Positions 49,856 through 61,858 of a DNA stretch of 64,000 nt are shown here, one piece after another (positions within the stretch are counted from its first letter, which is position 1; each line of letters opens with the position of its first letter). A program made the position numbers and the translations under genes. The stretch is from Rotaria sordida (lineage: Eukaryota; Rotifera; Eurotatoria; Philodinida; Philodinidae): contig CAJNOL010000052.1 in NCBI GenBank assembly GCA_905250125.1, forward strand, positions 124,772-188,771. The letters run 5' to 3'. The notes under the pieces are model-generated. The model was not told the origin of the DNA. It ran no database searches and saw nothing but the letters and a program-made list of their open reading frames with translations.

Positions 49856-52512
49856 GATTGATTTTGTTTAATAAGAAACATAACGTAAATTTAATGTTAA
49901 TATTATTATCTTTCAAATATTGAAAGATTTTCTAATAAATAATATTTTAAATAGACATAATCTATCTAAAAAGAAAACAAAAATTTACAAATAATCATAA
50001 GATATGACGACAGATAGACATACATAATTTCTTTTTTTTTTTTTTTTTTTTTCGTCATGCTCCAAGTCAATAAATATAATTTGATATTTAAGAAAACCAA
50101 TGAAAATAAAGATAAGAACCTCTATGATTTATTCTTTAACATATTAATGCATATTTATTATTCATTGATCTATAAATTGAAAAATTTGATTAAATATTAT
50201 TTTCTTCAATAAGTTCTTTTTTATTTCATATAAAAGATTTTGTCTTTTTTGAAAAACCATTTAATCTAAATAAAATAAATAAATGGGTCATGTCAATATA
50301 GTACAGTTTATTGAACATAGAAGGACACATAGATGTTCATTTAATATGATTGTTTTACAAATTTACATTCTTTCTTTTTTTCTTTTCTAGAGATGATTGA
50401 AGAAAGTTGTGTTCTAGCCAAAGAATATATTTGTGCTATTCATTCTCAGGATCTTTTTTTTGTTTTCTTTAATGGTAATAAAAAAAAAATGAAAGTTGAT
50501 AAAATTCTATGATCTATTATTTTTATTATTTATAGAATTCAAGTGAAATTTATTTGTGATTTTTTTAAAAATTCATCTATATTAATAAGGTATGTTTATA
50601 ATAAAAAACAAAGCATGATTCATTGTATTTCTATATGTTATAATATACTCGAGTTATTTTACAATCACTTGACAGACAACAACAGTAACATCATCGATCA
50701 TGTTTTTTTTGTATTTGACAGTTTTTTGACGCAGTTTTTTTATTTTTCGATTATTGTTGATAGATAGGTGTAGAAACTTTTCGTGTCGAATTTTGTGCTA
50801 TTAGTATAACATAGAAGAACATAAATGTTGTACACGAGCATGTGTTACTCATTTGTATGTTTACTAGACTCCTACCTGTGCAATAAAAATGAGAGAGTAG
50901 AAATTTTCTTTTTTTTTTGAAATAACACATAGGACAGTTTTGTATTCATATGAATATGCGATGACTAAGTCCAGTAAGTGTGATGCAAATAAAAAACCTT
51001 GATATGTCAGTAAGAACAAAAAAAACAACAATTATATACATACAAATATTGTAACAATGCGTAAATTTAACCCGTTCCGATCTAAAAAATATCGTGATTC
51101 TTCTTATCGAAGCAAGACAACAACAGCATTACCTAGTTTTATATCTTATTCAAATATGAATATTGATCATACAACATCTACTCAACCTATTAATATCTCA
51201 GCACCGATTATTAATTGTACTGACAAGGTTGTGATTAACGGCAAATATCAACTAAATGAAAACTCTAATGAGGAACAGACAGCAATTATAGAAAATGACA
51301 ACGTTGAAGAACAAATAGTCATATCAGAACAACGAGAAAAAATGTCTGATGAATCTAACTGTACATATGATCAGGTAGTATTAGAAATAATAAAAAGGAC
51401 AAACTAGAGATTATTTTCTTCTTCTTCTTTTTAATGAACAGAAATACCAGAATAGAAATTTTTTTTTTTTCTTTTGTCTTTTCTATATTTTTTGTCCTTG
51501 ATCAATACTTTTTGACATTTACATTCGATATTCATTGAACTCAAGAACAATATTTATATATTCTTTAGGAAAAATAAGTGAGAAAAATGTTAAACACTTC
51601 ACTCCATGTAAATTGAGGCCATCCCTTAATATTACTTTTAGGATTCTATTCTATGATAGTATAAAGATGAAATGGTGCGAATATGCCGCCGTTGGCAGAC
51701 ATACATAGGCACGGATAATTGATTAGCTTTTTTAATGTGTTGTTTGCCATATATCCTGCTGAGAGACAAAAAAAAGAAAAGAAAAGAAAGACATTGCATG
51801 ATGTTGCACATCAGTTTGAGATAATCGTCCTAAACCCATCTGTTGTTTTTATGTTGTCTTAACTAAAAGAATTTCTCAAATGATAAATGAAATATTGTTC
51901 TATATATGTATTTATGTCATCAATGTCATTGATCGTTGACTAATTCTTTTTGTATTAGATTTAATCAACATTCATAAAATAGAAGGAAAGAATCAAAAAA
52001 AAAAGAAAAAGAAAAAGACCGAGAGAAACGAACTATTCGTTATATACATATCATCTTATCTTTATTTGGCATAACCTTCTCCATATTTCATATAAATATC
52101 AATTGATTAGATTGCACAAGATCTATTCTTCATGTTAAACACATATCACCAATAATACATATATATATACACAATGACACTTCGTCTTTTTTTTTTTTTT
52201 CTACTTGCACGTATATGAACAAAACACATGCGAGTAATCATCAATGTACACAAGTTTATAGTACTTTATCAATTGCATGCAATGAGAATGACGACAAAAT
52301 ACAATAAATGAAGAGGGAAGAAAAAAAAAAGAAAAAGAAATATTCTCTTGACGATGATACCATTTCTACACACACATACGTCATTTGTTCGATCTAATAT
52401 TCTTCTTTTTCACTCACACATATATGCACATACTCTTATATATTATTCCTCTATTGCATCAAGTGAAAAAAAAAAAAAGAATAAGTAAGACGAGCTTATT
52501 TTTGGCAGAAAC
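49856..52512. other. 2.7-kb divergent region between poly(A) polymerase and Ena/VASP
   Basis: The region is AT-rich with poly-T tracts and contains one possible small gene (51057-51407, listed separately). It should carry the promoters of the divergent poly(A) polymerase and Ena/VASP genes. No other feature was recognised. Confidence 0.4.
51057..51407 (+). CDS. Hypothetical 116-residue protein or alternative first exon of the Ena/VASP gene
   Basis: An ATG-started open frame of 116 codons whose composition looks protein-like (mixed Asn/Glu/Thr/Ile/Ser, basic N-terminus MRKFNPFRSKKYR, acidic second half). It is less A/T-biased than its surroundings. I recognise no family. A CAG|GTAGTA donor at 51374/51375 sits in phase 0, the same phase as the Ena/VASP exon that begins at 52662. 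The frame could therefore be an alternative 5' exon of that gene adding 106 residues instead of the 20 encoded at 52513-52572. A stand-alone orphan gene or a chance open frame are the alternatives. Confidence 0.4.
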   Translation: MRKFNPFRSKKYRDSSYRSKTTTALPSFISYSNMNIDHTTSTQPINISAPIINCTDKVVINGKYQLNENSNEEQTAIIENDNVEEQIVISEQREKMSDESNCTYDQVVLEIIKRTN

Positions 52513-54092
52513 ATGTCGACAGGAAAGAAACTGCTTGTGGGTTCATCATCAAACTTGAGAAATACTACTAAGGTATAATAGATAAGACACATGTCAACAC
52601 TGAACAATATAAACTAAATATAATAGAGATGAACTAAAGAATTCTTTTTTGTTTCTCTTAGCTTGCTTCATCTATATCAACATCAAGTAATCAATCATCT
52701 TCATCAATAAAACAGATTGAATCATCATCATTATCATCATCATCACCACCACCAACAATAACAATGGTTGGTAATAGTCCAAAAGAAGATATTTTAACAA
52801 GTTGTAAAGCAACAGCAATGATTTATAATGATACACAAAAAAAATGGATACATTGTGCACCAAATGGTCCAGCTAAAATTCAATTATTATTTTCATCAGA
52901 AACTCAAACATATCGTATTGTTGGTAGACAAATACAAAGTCATGAAGTTGTTTTAAATCATTCAATTATAAAAGGTATTAAATATAATCAAGCAACACCT
53001 ACATTTCATCAATGGCGTGATCAATCATGTGTATATGGTTTAAATTTTTCATCAAAAATTGATGCACAAGAATTTGGTACAACAATGATGAAAATTCTGG
53101 AAAATGTCAATGGTTCTCCTAATGTTTCTTCTCAGACAAATATTAATACTCTAGCAACGCTTCCATCGATGACACAGAATAATATCAATAATATTAGCAG
53201 TAACAGTGCAACGTCGAATATACGTCAAACCAACCAGTTTTCTTCTTCGCTTCCTTCAACAGCGACAACAGTATCTATCCATTCCACGTCAAATTCTTCT
53301 TCTTCTGTATCAGAGATAAAGCAACAACAACAACAACCACCACAACAACAACAATACTCGTCTCTAGCTTACAATAATCCATTGCGTACAAATTCAATAT
53401 CAATAAATTCTATACCAACTTCAACTACTAGTAATAATTATTATAGTCAAAATCCTCAACCAACTGAAGACGACGATACAAATTACGCACTTATATCAGA
53501 TTCATATTCATCATACGGTGATAATTCAATAAATAAAATCAATAATATTCCACCAGCTCCACCATTAAATCCATCTATGTCGACAACAGGTAGTGCTCCT
53601 CCGGCTGCTCCACCGCCACCACCACCACCACCACCTCCTCCACCTCCATTACCTAGTGGTTTGGGTAGTGGACCACCACCTGCACCTGGGTTAGTTCTTC
53701 CTAATGCTAATGGAAATGGTAGTGCGAATACAGGACGAAAATCGACTACAAGTGCTCCACCACAGGATTTAATGTCTGAAATGGCAGCTAAATTTGCTCA
53801 ACGACGAAAAGTTATTGATGAAGGTGAAAAAGGTGATTCATCAAATACAGTTTCTACTAAAGCATCACCAAAAGCAACAACATCAACTTTACCAGCAGCA
53901 ACACCAGCACCTGTTCAAACATCACCACGTGTTGCACGAAAAACAACTGAATCAAGTTCAACAAATATTACAGCAACTGATTTGGAAAAAATCAAAAATG
54001 AAATACTTACTGAAATACGTAAAGATATTGAAAAAGCTAAACAAGAAATTCTTACTGCTATTCTTGATCAACAAAAACGTGTCAAAAAATAA
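52513..54092 (+). CDS. ENAH: Ena/VASP family actin regulator
   Basis: Two exons, 52513-52572 and a long 52662-54092; 496 residues. A Ser-rich leader (about 55 residues) precedes the EVH1 domain (about 60-165). This has CKATAMIYNDTQKKWI, RIVGRQIQSHEVVLN, the ligand-groove stretch IKYNQATPTFHQWRD and VYGLNF. The middle has a Gln run and a proline core (PPPPPPPPP, about 333-345) for profilin/SH3 binding. EVH2 follows. DLMSEMAAKFAQRRK (about 389-403) is the G-actin-binding block A, and the C-terminal 35 residues (DLEKIKNEILTEIRKDIEKA...) are the tetramerising coiled coil. It localises to focal adhesions and leading edges and promotes processive elongation of actin filaments. All family blocks are present, so the gene looks functional. 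The long second exon is unusual among the finely split genes here. Confidence 0.95.
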
Positions 54093-54838
54093 TGAATCAT
54101 GTAATATCATACTCAAAACAAAAACAACAAAATAATTTTTTTTTTTTTTTTTTATTTCTTACATTACTATTTTTCTATTATATATGATTGTCGGTTATGT
54201 CTGTTTATATGTATGTCTATGTTTTCTTCTTCTTTGTTTTCCGTTTATTTATGCTTTTAGAAAGAAAAAAAAAAAAACAAATCGAATTTCAAAATGTATA
54301 ATCTGACAATATACCGCAATATTAATGAACAAATATTTTTTTTTCTTTATCCGTGTTTTTTTTAATTTGCTTCTATGAATGTGCTGTTTTTTGTTTTATA
54401 CAAAGAAAAATTTTTTTTTTTTTTTTGGAGGAATAAAGGATGTGTTATGACTTGAAAAGAAAGCTTGTTTTTTTTCTGTCAGATATTTCATTTTTTACTC
54501 CTCAATTGTGTTTTTTTTTTGGGCAGTTTTTTTTTTTTTATATTTTATTTATTATCAGTTAACAAAACAAACTGTTCTTATTCTCTATTAATATCTCAAT
54601 AAATATATATATATATTTGTTTTGTTCTTTTCTTTTTTTTTCTTGTACTTCCTGGTATTTAATACGACATTTTCTGTTGTTTATGTTAAAAAGTTCGTTT
54701 TTTTCCTATTACACGTCGTTTGTGTATGATGCACTTATTGTCTGTGAAAATAACGAAGAAACATAATCAATACATTTATATAATATCTTTTTTTTTCCTC
54801 TTGTCATTAATGCACTTTTAGAATATCATAATTATATA
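54093..54838. other. Intergenic region, Ena/VASP 3' UTR and RGS upstream
   Basis: This is T-rich sequence with AATAAA-like signals (for example near 54434 and 54598) that could serve as polyadenylation sites for the Ena/VASP gene. A TTTTAG acceptor-like site lies about 16 bp before the RGS start codon, and could be a 5' UTR intron or trans-splice acceptor. No gene was seen. Confidence 0.45.
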
Positions 54839-57345
54839 ATGGAAGTAACGACATACAGTCAACGTAAAAGTTTACCACGTTCACTTCAATTTCAACGTAT
54901 GGAACGTATTGTTAAAGCTATGCAACATCCAACAGCAGGTGTACCTGTTCGTGAACAAAAATTATTTCTTACAACAATACCAAATGCATTTACGGGTAAT
55001 GATGTATCAGAATGGATTATGCAAAAATTAAATATTAAAGATTCTAGTAAATAAGATTTTTTTGTTTTGTTATTAAAAATAATTCTTATCTTGTTTTGTT
55101 TTTGTTATCTAGTTGAAGCATGTCATCTTGCTTCATTATTATGTTATTATGGTTATTTCTTTCATGTAACAACAAATGGAGCTGTACAAATTAAAGATGA
55201 TAATGAATTATTTCGTTTTCAAGCGCCATATTTTTGGGTTTCAACTAATTGGACAACAGGCAATGTTGAATATGGTTTGTTGAAAAAAAAAAAAAACAAG
55301 ACGCTTTTTTGTTTTTGTGTTGAATGTTGATTTATTTATTTAGCTATTTATTTATTAAAACGAACATTAAGAAATCGTCAACGACATGGTCTTGAAGAAT
55401 ATGAAATAGTTTGTTTATTGTTCATTGATTAGATAATATTAAAATTCTAATATTTTTTGTTTTTTTAGCATGCATTAAATGATCTTAAAATGAAATTAAT
55501 TCATCAATGGGATTTTGTTACAATGCAAGCTGAAGCTCAACTTCGGTAAGAAATGTTTTTTTTTTTATTTTTAATTTCTATGTATTATTTTTTGTAGTGT
55601 ACTCAAAGATCGTAAAAAAACTGATAAAACAATTATTGATAGTCAAGAACGAGCTTTCTGGCATGTTATGCGACCTTCAGTAAGTTTCTGAATTTGATTA
55701 TTTTTTTTTTTTTTATAATAAATTATGTTATTATAAATAGCCCGATGAAGCATCAATACTCGAAATGGATATACGAAATGATTTATATACATATCGACCG
55801 ATGAAACGTGAAGAATTAGTAAGACGTCGTGTAAGTTTAAATGATTACTTTTCTTTAGATTTTATTAAAAAAAAAAAAAAACAATTAGTTAGAAAAATAA
55901 AAATGATTGAACTAACATTTTTTCAGCTTGAATATCTTCGACAGACATTGTCCAATCGAGTACGCACAAAATCATCACAAACACACCAAAGGTTTTTCTT
56001 TTTTTTTTCCTTATGTAGTATTACACATATCCCTACATCCTTACCAATCGATCGATGTTACCTCTTTGTTTTTTTTTTCAATTATTTTCTTTTCCAAATA
56101 TTTGAACCCTATTGCTTCATGGTGTTATATAAATCCATTTTAATTTATTTGAAAACAAAAAAAACAAATCAAGAAATTCTAATTTTTATTTTTTTTAAAG
56201 TTTATGTGCATTCTTCGAATTATTCAGTGATTATGATCCATTTTTGGGACATTGTTCACCATCAAATCCATGGTTAACATCAGATACAGAACGATGGACT
56301 CTTATGCAACCTTTGTATATATATACATATTTATTTTTCTATATATATTGAATATAATAAGTATTTGATTTATAGAGTTGATAATCCAACTCAACTTCGT
56401 GTTCGTCGTTGGTCATTTAATTGTAAAGAACTTATTTCTGATCCTACTGGTGTATGTGAATTTATGAAATTTTGTAAAGCTGATTTTTCAACTGAAAGTC
56501 TCAATTTTTATTTACATGTACAAGAAATACGTAATTGTCCATTATCACAAATAAAACAAAAAGCTGACTATGTCTATCAGTTTGTTTATATATATATATA
56601 TATATAAGTAAACTATCTATTTTAATATTTTTTTTTTATTTGTTTAGAGAACATTTAGCACCAAATGCACCACAAGAAGTTAATATAAATGATACAATAC
56701 GAACAAAAATTATTAAACAACTTGATAATCCTAATCGGTAAAAATAAAATAAAAATGATTTAATTGTTTAAATTTCGAATTCATTTTTTTTTTTTGTAGA
56801 GATATTTTTATTGAAGCTGAAAAACATATTATTGAATTAATGAAAAAAAATAGTTATCCACGTTTTATACACTCTGAACACTATCGAAATCTTTTACAAA
56901 ATGCAACTAATCCATTACCAAAGAAACCGTAAGAAAATTTTGATTAATTTATTTTCAAATATTGTTTCTTTGTTTTTGTTTTTTTTTTTTATTAGTGGTA
57001 TATTTCATTTTGTTAAAGACAATTATTTTCGTTTATCATCAAGTAGTAGTGATGATGAATATGATTCAGATGATGATGAAATTCGAAAAAATGATAATAC
57101 AATTACAAATGTTTCTAATAATAATATTCATAATAAATCTCAACCTCTTGCTGGAACATTAGTAAATACAGCAGCTATTGCAACTGCAGTTGTTGCAGTA
57201 AATCCAGGACTAAGACAATCTTTAGATAGTGATAGCAAATTGTAAAAAACAAAAAAAACAAATTTTTAATTTTTGTTAAAAATTAAAAGAATTTTTTTTT
57301 TTGTCTTCTAGAGCTTCTGCAAATCATCAAACAGACATCAAATAA
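54839..57345 (+). CDS. RGS7: R7-family regulator of G-protein signalling (RGS6/7/9/11 type)
   Basis: Thirteen exons: 54839-55046, 55113-55274, 55344-55408, 55469-55545, 55598-55679, 55741-55830, 55927-55991, 56201-56314, 56376-56579, 56648-56737, 56800-56928, 56996-57241 and 57312-57345. All joins are in phase and give 521 residues. The R7 layout is complete. The DEP domain (about 20-110) has FTGNDVSEWIMQKL and GYFFHVTTNG. The DHEX linker reads FWVSTNW and DSQERAFWHVMRP. The Gbeta5-binding GGL domain ends DPFLGHCSPSNPW. The RGS domain (about 300-445) begins RRWSFNCKELISDP and includes FCKADFSTESLNFYLHV and SYPRFIHSEHY. An acidic Ser/Asp tail follows (SSSSSDDEYDSDDDE). R7 proteins bind Gbeta5 and accelerate GTP hydrolysis by Galpha-o/i in neurons. 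The RGS6/7/9/11 paralogue cannot be fixed by eye. Confidence 0.93.
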
Positions 57346-57562
57346 AATTTTACTAACTAATAAAATATCAATCGTATTTATTTATTCCATACAATGCATT
57401 TATTTTTCCAATTGTTTATTTGATGCTCATATCATTTTTGATGGATATAAACAAAAAAATTTTTTTTTTTTTTATTGTAAAATTTTTCATTGAAAATGTA
57501 TCGCTCGGTTTCATTTTTGCTTTACTAATAATTGATGTTTTATTTGTGTTATCTTTCATTAA

Positions 57563-57822
57563 CCCTTTGGGTCCGACCGACGAACATGTTCGTCCTGGGA
57601 TTTAGGATATTTGTGCGATGAAGATTATCTATAATTACTGACCATTATGGGTTGTCCCTTAATAGTTCAGGTAATCAGCATATGATTTGATGAGTTCGCA
57701 CATGGATCAAGTCTGTAACATTTCTTGAGAAAGAATCGTCGCTCTCAAAGAGATAAATATTGATTTGAAATTATAAATACTTCTAGTTAAAAAAAAAAAA
57801 AAGAAGTCCCGGACTCAAAGGG
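57563..57822. mobile_element. Second piggyBac-type miniature element flanked by TTAA
   Basis: The 260-bp element is flanked by TTAA at 57559-57562 and 57823-57826. Its ends are CCCTTTGGGTCCG and, on the complement, CCCTTTGAGTCCG (12 of 13 match). A perfect palindrome CGAACATGTTCG lies near its left end (57581-57592). It has no coding capacity. It differs internally from the element at 19174-19893, so the two are distinct families sharing the CCCTTT terminus and TTAA target. It sits in the 590-bp gap between the RGS gene and the four-pass membrane gene, 113 bp before the latter's start codon. Confidence 0.8.
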
Positions 57823-57935
57823 TTAAGCTTATGTTGTAGCAAGTTTTTTGATAATTGTGTCGCTAAATCATCGAAAAAACAAAGTATCTGGTAGAAATTT
57901 CATTATAATTTTTACAAAAATATTTTAATTTCTAG

Positions 57936-59038
57936 ATGAATACTGAAAATGATCATTCTTCTTCTCCAACAACAATTATAATTCAACCGCAAACATTAAA
58001 AATAAATTTAAAATCAAATAAATTTATTTTTCGTCTTGGTTGGATATCATTTATACTTGGTTTTTGTGCTTTTTTTATACATTATATATCAATAGATCGT
58101 TTAGGAAATTTTTCGCCAATTAATGCAGGAATTATTTCAGGTTGTTTTCTTATGATTGCTGGTTTAGCATCAATTATTGCTGGATATAAAGAAAAATCAT
58201 ATCGATATTTTATACATGCTCAAATTTGGTCATTTATTATTAATCTTATATTAGCACCGGGTCTTATTGCAGTTTCAATTTCTGCATTAATTATTGATAG
58301 TCAAGATATATATCCAATATGTCAATCAACTATATCATTATCACGAGGAATATTTTTTGTAAATAGTTTAAAAGTTTATTCATCGAATATTCCATGTATA
58401 GAAATAAGAAATTTATTTAATTTAACTCAAATACTTAATACAACACAATTAATTATTGGTATTTTATCTTTTTTCGTTCATATTATTCTTTTATCTAAAC
58501 AACGTAAAATTATCAAACAAATGAAAATTGAAAAAAATGATCATAATAATAAAATTATTGTTTATAATGAACCAACTATTACTAATACAAGTAAGAATAA
58601 TTAATTAGAAATTATTCGTATATACATTATAAGAAACAGTCTTGAAACAAACATCATTTTCTAAATCGTAGAAGAGATTATTTACATCATATTAAATATT
58701 ACAATACAATATAGAAAAAGTTCATTTTTTCATCACACATCTACTAATAAAAATCTCAGAATCTATATAACAAAATTTAAAAACAACACCGAACGATCGC
58801 TTTTCATTCTCAATGAATTTACAGAAAAATATTCCATAGAAATATTTTCTATTCGAATAATAGTAGATGTTGTCATTGATTCTTTTGACCTATATGATTT
58901 CTATTTTAATTTCATAGCTATTTACAAACCAATTTGTTAAATCTATAATCTATTCATTATTTAGATCATACAATATGTTATGCTGATAATCCACCAAAAT
59001 ATGAAGATCTTCCACCAACACAAGCCATATTTGAATAA
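57936..59038 (+). CDS. Four-pass membrane protein with C-terminal PPxY motif
   Basis: Two exons, 57936-58590 and 58965-59038, in phase; 242 residues. The ATG directly follows a TTTCTAG acceptor-like sequence, so an upstream untranslated exon or trans-splicing is possible. Four hydrophobic segments are visible: around LGWISFILGFCAFFIHYI, INAGIISGCFLMIAGLASII, IWSFIINLILAPGLIAVSI and QLIIGILSFFVHIILLS. A loop with two or three cysteines (YPICQS, NIPCIE) lies between the third and fourth. The cytosolic tail is Lys/Asn-rich. The short last exon adds NPPKYEDLPPTQ, a PPxY ligand for WW domains such as those of NEDD4-type ubiquitin ligases. I do not recognise the family; the layout is like MS4A/TMEM four-span proteins in general. 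Retaining the intron would end the protein without the PPxY. Confidence 0.7.
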
Positions 59039-60773
59039 GCAATATATATTCAATAACCAAATATTTGTTTTTTTTGTTTGTTTTATTTTCACTTTAGTGA
59101 ATTATGATCTGATCGGGTTTTTTTTTTATTATTATTAAATTATTTTAATGTAGTTTTAGTTTGTCAGATGATAATAAATTCTCGGGGATAGAAAATTCTA
59201 ATGTTATGACATTTATCTAAAACATTTTTTTTCTTACTATACAAATGGATTATCCTTTATGAATATTGAAATTAGGGTTTCGTATGGGATAGGATAGGAC
59301 GAAAAGAATCATCTCATGCTATGAATTATCTCAATCTGATGTTCCAAGAGATTGAATGATCTTCAAAATTTTTCATCCTATCTTATAGAATTTTGAAAGA
59401 ATCAAATGTATTTTAAAAATAAGAATAATTTTTTAATACACTCATTGATTCAACTAGCGTTACCATCAAATCTAAGATTATCTCATCTTGTGTATTTCAT
59501 AAATTCAAGAAAATCAGACATACTCTTTCATTATCTGTTGATTCATTATTATTTGTCTTTTTCTTTGGCCTTTTAATGTTGTTTACAGTTCTTAACTATG
59601 TACGAAAATAGAAGAATATTTTATTTTTCATTATAGTTCTGTTTGTATAAGCAAGAATGATTGTATTTTTTCTTTAATTAAAAAGATAATAGCTATTCGT
59701 AATAAGTATTGGTACCATGGGATAAAATGAGATATTATCTAGATAAGTTTTCATTTCATAGGATTAGATAGTTTTCTATATATTTACTCGGCTAATTGAT
59801 AGATATAGTTATGAAAGATTTTTTTGTCTCATGGGATAAGGCGGAATTGTTCTAATTCAAATAGTTTCCGTTGAATATTGACTTTTTTTTTTTGAATTCG
59901 ATATTATCAAGAAAATCTTTTATTTCATCAATCTGATAAAGACTTGTATGTTGGGAATTAATTTTTAGTACGTGACATTATAACACAATTAACGCCAGTG
60001 AAGACTTTCTACAGATATAATCCGATTACTCAAAGTCAATAAATTATTCTTTTCGATGACAAAATTTCAAGAATTAAAAAAAAGAACAAGACATCTATTT
60101 CCAGCAGTGTTTCTAATGGAATTCTAAAACAAAATGTACACAATCATTTACATTACTGAAGTGAAGTGAAAGAGCAAAAAAAAAGAAAAAGTTCGAGTAT
60201 AAACTAAGATATATTATAAAATTGTCCAGAAAAGTATACACGCTGCTTTTTTAAGCAAAGTGTACAGCAGCGTGTATTTTCATAGCTGCAGATGTTTGTA
60301 AATTTTGCTTCTGCAGTGTACACTTGCCATTAGAAACACTGATTTCCATTGAAGAATCTTTCTTTCAACTCTTAAAATTCTCCAATTCGTTCATTTCTAA
60401 ATGATACAACAGATGTCGTTAGACATAATCAATTGATTAATATTTAGTGACATCTCTCGAACTAAAACCTTTCCTTCTCATTAATCACATAAATAACTAC
60501 TACTAATAATAGGTAATCTAACTAAACAAATTACATTTACCTATATTTTGTCACTTGAAAAAAATGATAATCAAGTTATTGAAACCTCTATCTAATCTAA
60601 CCTTTCTGTTGGTGCAAAGATAATGGCGATTAGAATAAAGACTAATGGGTATGTTCTTTGTTTTTCGTGGTGTATGTCTATTGTTCATTCATATATTACC
60701 GTGTACTGTTTAATTCAGATAAAATTTAAATAGTTGTTTTTTTTCTTTTTCTTGTTTATCTATTAAAATTAAA
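59039..60773. other. 1.7-kb intergenic region with a hAT-like element
   Basis: AT-rich sequence between the membrane-protein gene and the first DPY30 gene. The only structured feature is the element at 60105-60341. No gene was recognised on either strand. Confidence 0.45.
60105..60341. mobile_element. hAT-like miniature inverted-repeat element
   Basis: The 237-bp element has perfect 15-bp terminal inverted repeats, CAGTGTTTCTAATGG and its complement CCATTAGAAACACTG. It is flanked by an 8-bp near-duplication, ATTTCCAG on the left and ATTTCCAT on the right. CAGTG ends plus 8-bp target duplications are the signature of hAT elements. Inside is a strong hairpin (TACACGCTGC ... GCAGCGTGTA). It has no coding capacity. 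Confidence 0.75.
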
Positions 60774-61139
60774 ATGTCGGATACAACTATTGAAACCCAT
60801 CAAACGGTACCAGAAGAAACAAATGAAACTGAGCAAACATCATCAATAAATGGGGAAAAAACTTCTACAAGTGAACCAATGGATCAACATCAAACAGATT
60901 CAATATTAAATAAGGTAAATAATGATATATCATCCAATGAAACATCAACAAAAGATGATTCAACAATAAGTAAACAAAAAACAGATTTATCAACATTACC
61001 AACACGTGCTTATCTTGATCAAACTGTTGTACCTATACTTTTACAAGGTATGTCACAATTAGCTCGTGATCGTCCAGCTAAACCAATTGAAACTTTAGCT
61101 TTATATTTACAACAAAATAAAGAAAAATATGGTGAATAA
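60774..61139 (+). CDS. DPY30: DPY30 homologue, copy 1 (SET1/MLL complex subunit)
   Basis: Single exon, 121 residues. The N-terminal 70 residues are Thr/Glu/Gln-rich and probably disordered. The C-terminus is the Dpy-30 motif: [19 protein letters not shown], then [27 protein letters not shown]. The DPY30 dimerisation helices bind ASH2L and are part of every SET1/MLL H3K4 methyltransferase complex; the same motif serves as a docking domain in ciliary and dosage-compensation contexts. Another copy lies 326 bp downstream in the same direction. The first ATG in frame follows a TTAAAATTAAA leader. Confidence 0.95.
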   Translation: MSDTTIETHQTVPEETNETEQTSSINGEKTSTSEPMDQHQTDSILNKVNNDISSNETSTKDDSTISKQKTDLSTLPTRAYLDQTVVPILLQGMSQLARDRPAKPIETLALYLQQNKEKYGE

Positions 61140-61465
61140 TTTATAAAAAAAATTAAAGAAAACGAGAAAAACAACCTTCTGTTTTTCTTTACACCTGTTC
61201 TTTTTTTTTTCTGTTGCTGTTATTGTTACAAATATTTCGGAATGCTATGAAACATTTTTTCTTTATTGTTGTTATAACTACTTTTTAAAAAGTGTACACA
61301 ACTTTTTTTTTTGTGCACTCATTACTGTTATATATTATTCACTTTTGGATAAAAAAAAAAAGATCCCAGTTAGTGACAGAAAAGTTATTTCAAAAAAAAA
61401 AAAAAATTCTTTTCGCGCCATTGGCTCTTGTTTTAGATTTAATTTCTACGCGTATTTAATTAACT

Positions 61466-61858
61466 ATGTCGGAAGTTTCGGGTGAAAATCAACAAACACC
61501 AACTACTAATGTTGATAGTGAATCTGGTGATAAAAATGTTGTTAGTACAACAACAACAACAACAGCACCAGAACAAATGGAAGCTCAACCAGCTGTCGAT
61601 TCAGGTGAACAACAATCAAATGATAAACAAGCATCAACAGCTGATGCAACAAAGGAAAATACTTCAAGTTCGCAACAACAGTCAGGTGAAAAGACCAAAC
61701 CTGATTTATCAACATTACCAACACGGGCTTATCTTGATCAAACTGTCGTACCAATTCTTCTTCAAGCAATGTCTCAACTTGCTAAAGAACGGCCCGCTAA
61801 ACCAATTAGTTTTCTAGCTGAATATTTACTTAATCATAAAGAAAAATACAATGAATAA
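61466..61858 (+). CDS. DPY30: DPY30 homologue, copy 2 (tandem duplicate)
   Basis: Single exon, 130 residues. Its Dpy-30 motif is nearly identical to that of copy 1 through [20 protein letters not shown] and the RPAKPI stretch, but differs after it ([16 protein letters not shown]), where it is closer to the vertebrate LASYLLKNK. The N-terminus is again Thr/Gln/Ser-rich but alignable only in composition. Both copies start MS. Both lack introns in the coding part, in contrast to neighbouring genes. The tandem arrangement and the strong core identity support local duplication; the differing N-termini argue that it is not very recent. Confidence 0.95.
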   Translation: MSEVSGENQQTPTTNVDSESGDKNVVSTTTTTTAPEQMEAQPAVDSGEQQSNDKQASTADATKENTSSSQQQSGEKTKPDLSTLPTRAYLDQTVVPILLQAMSQLAKERPAKPISFLAEYLLNHKEKYNE

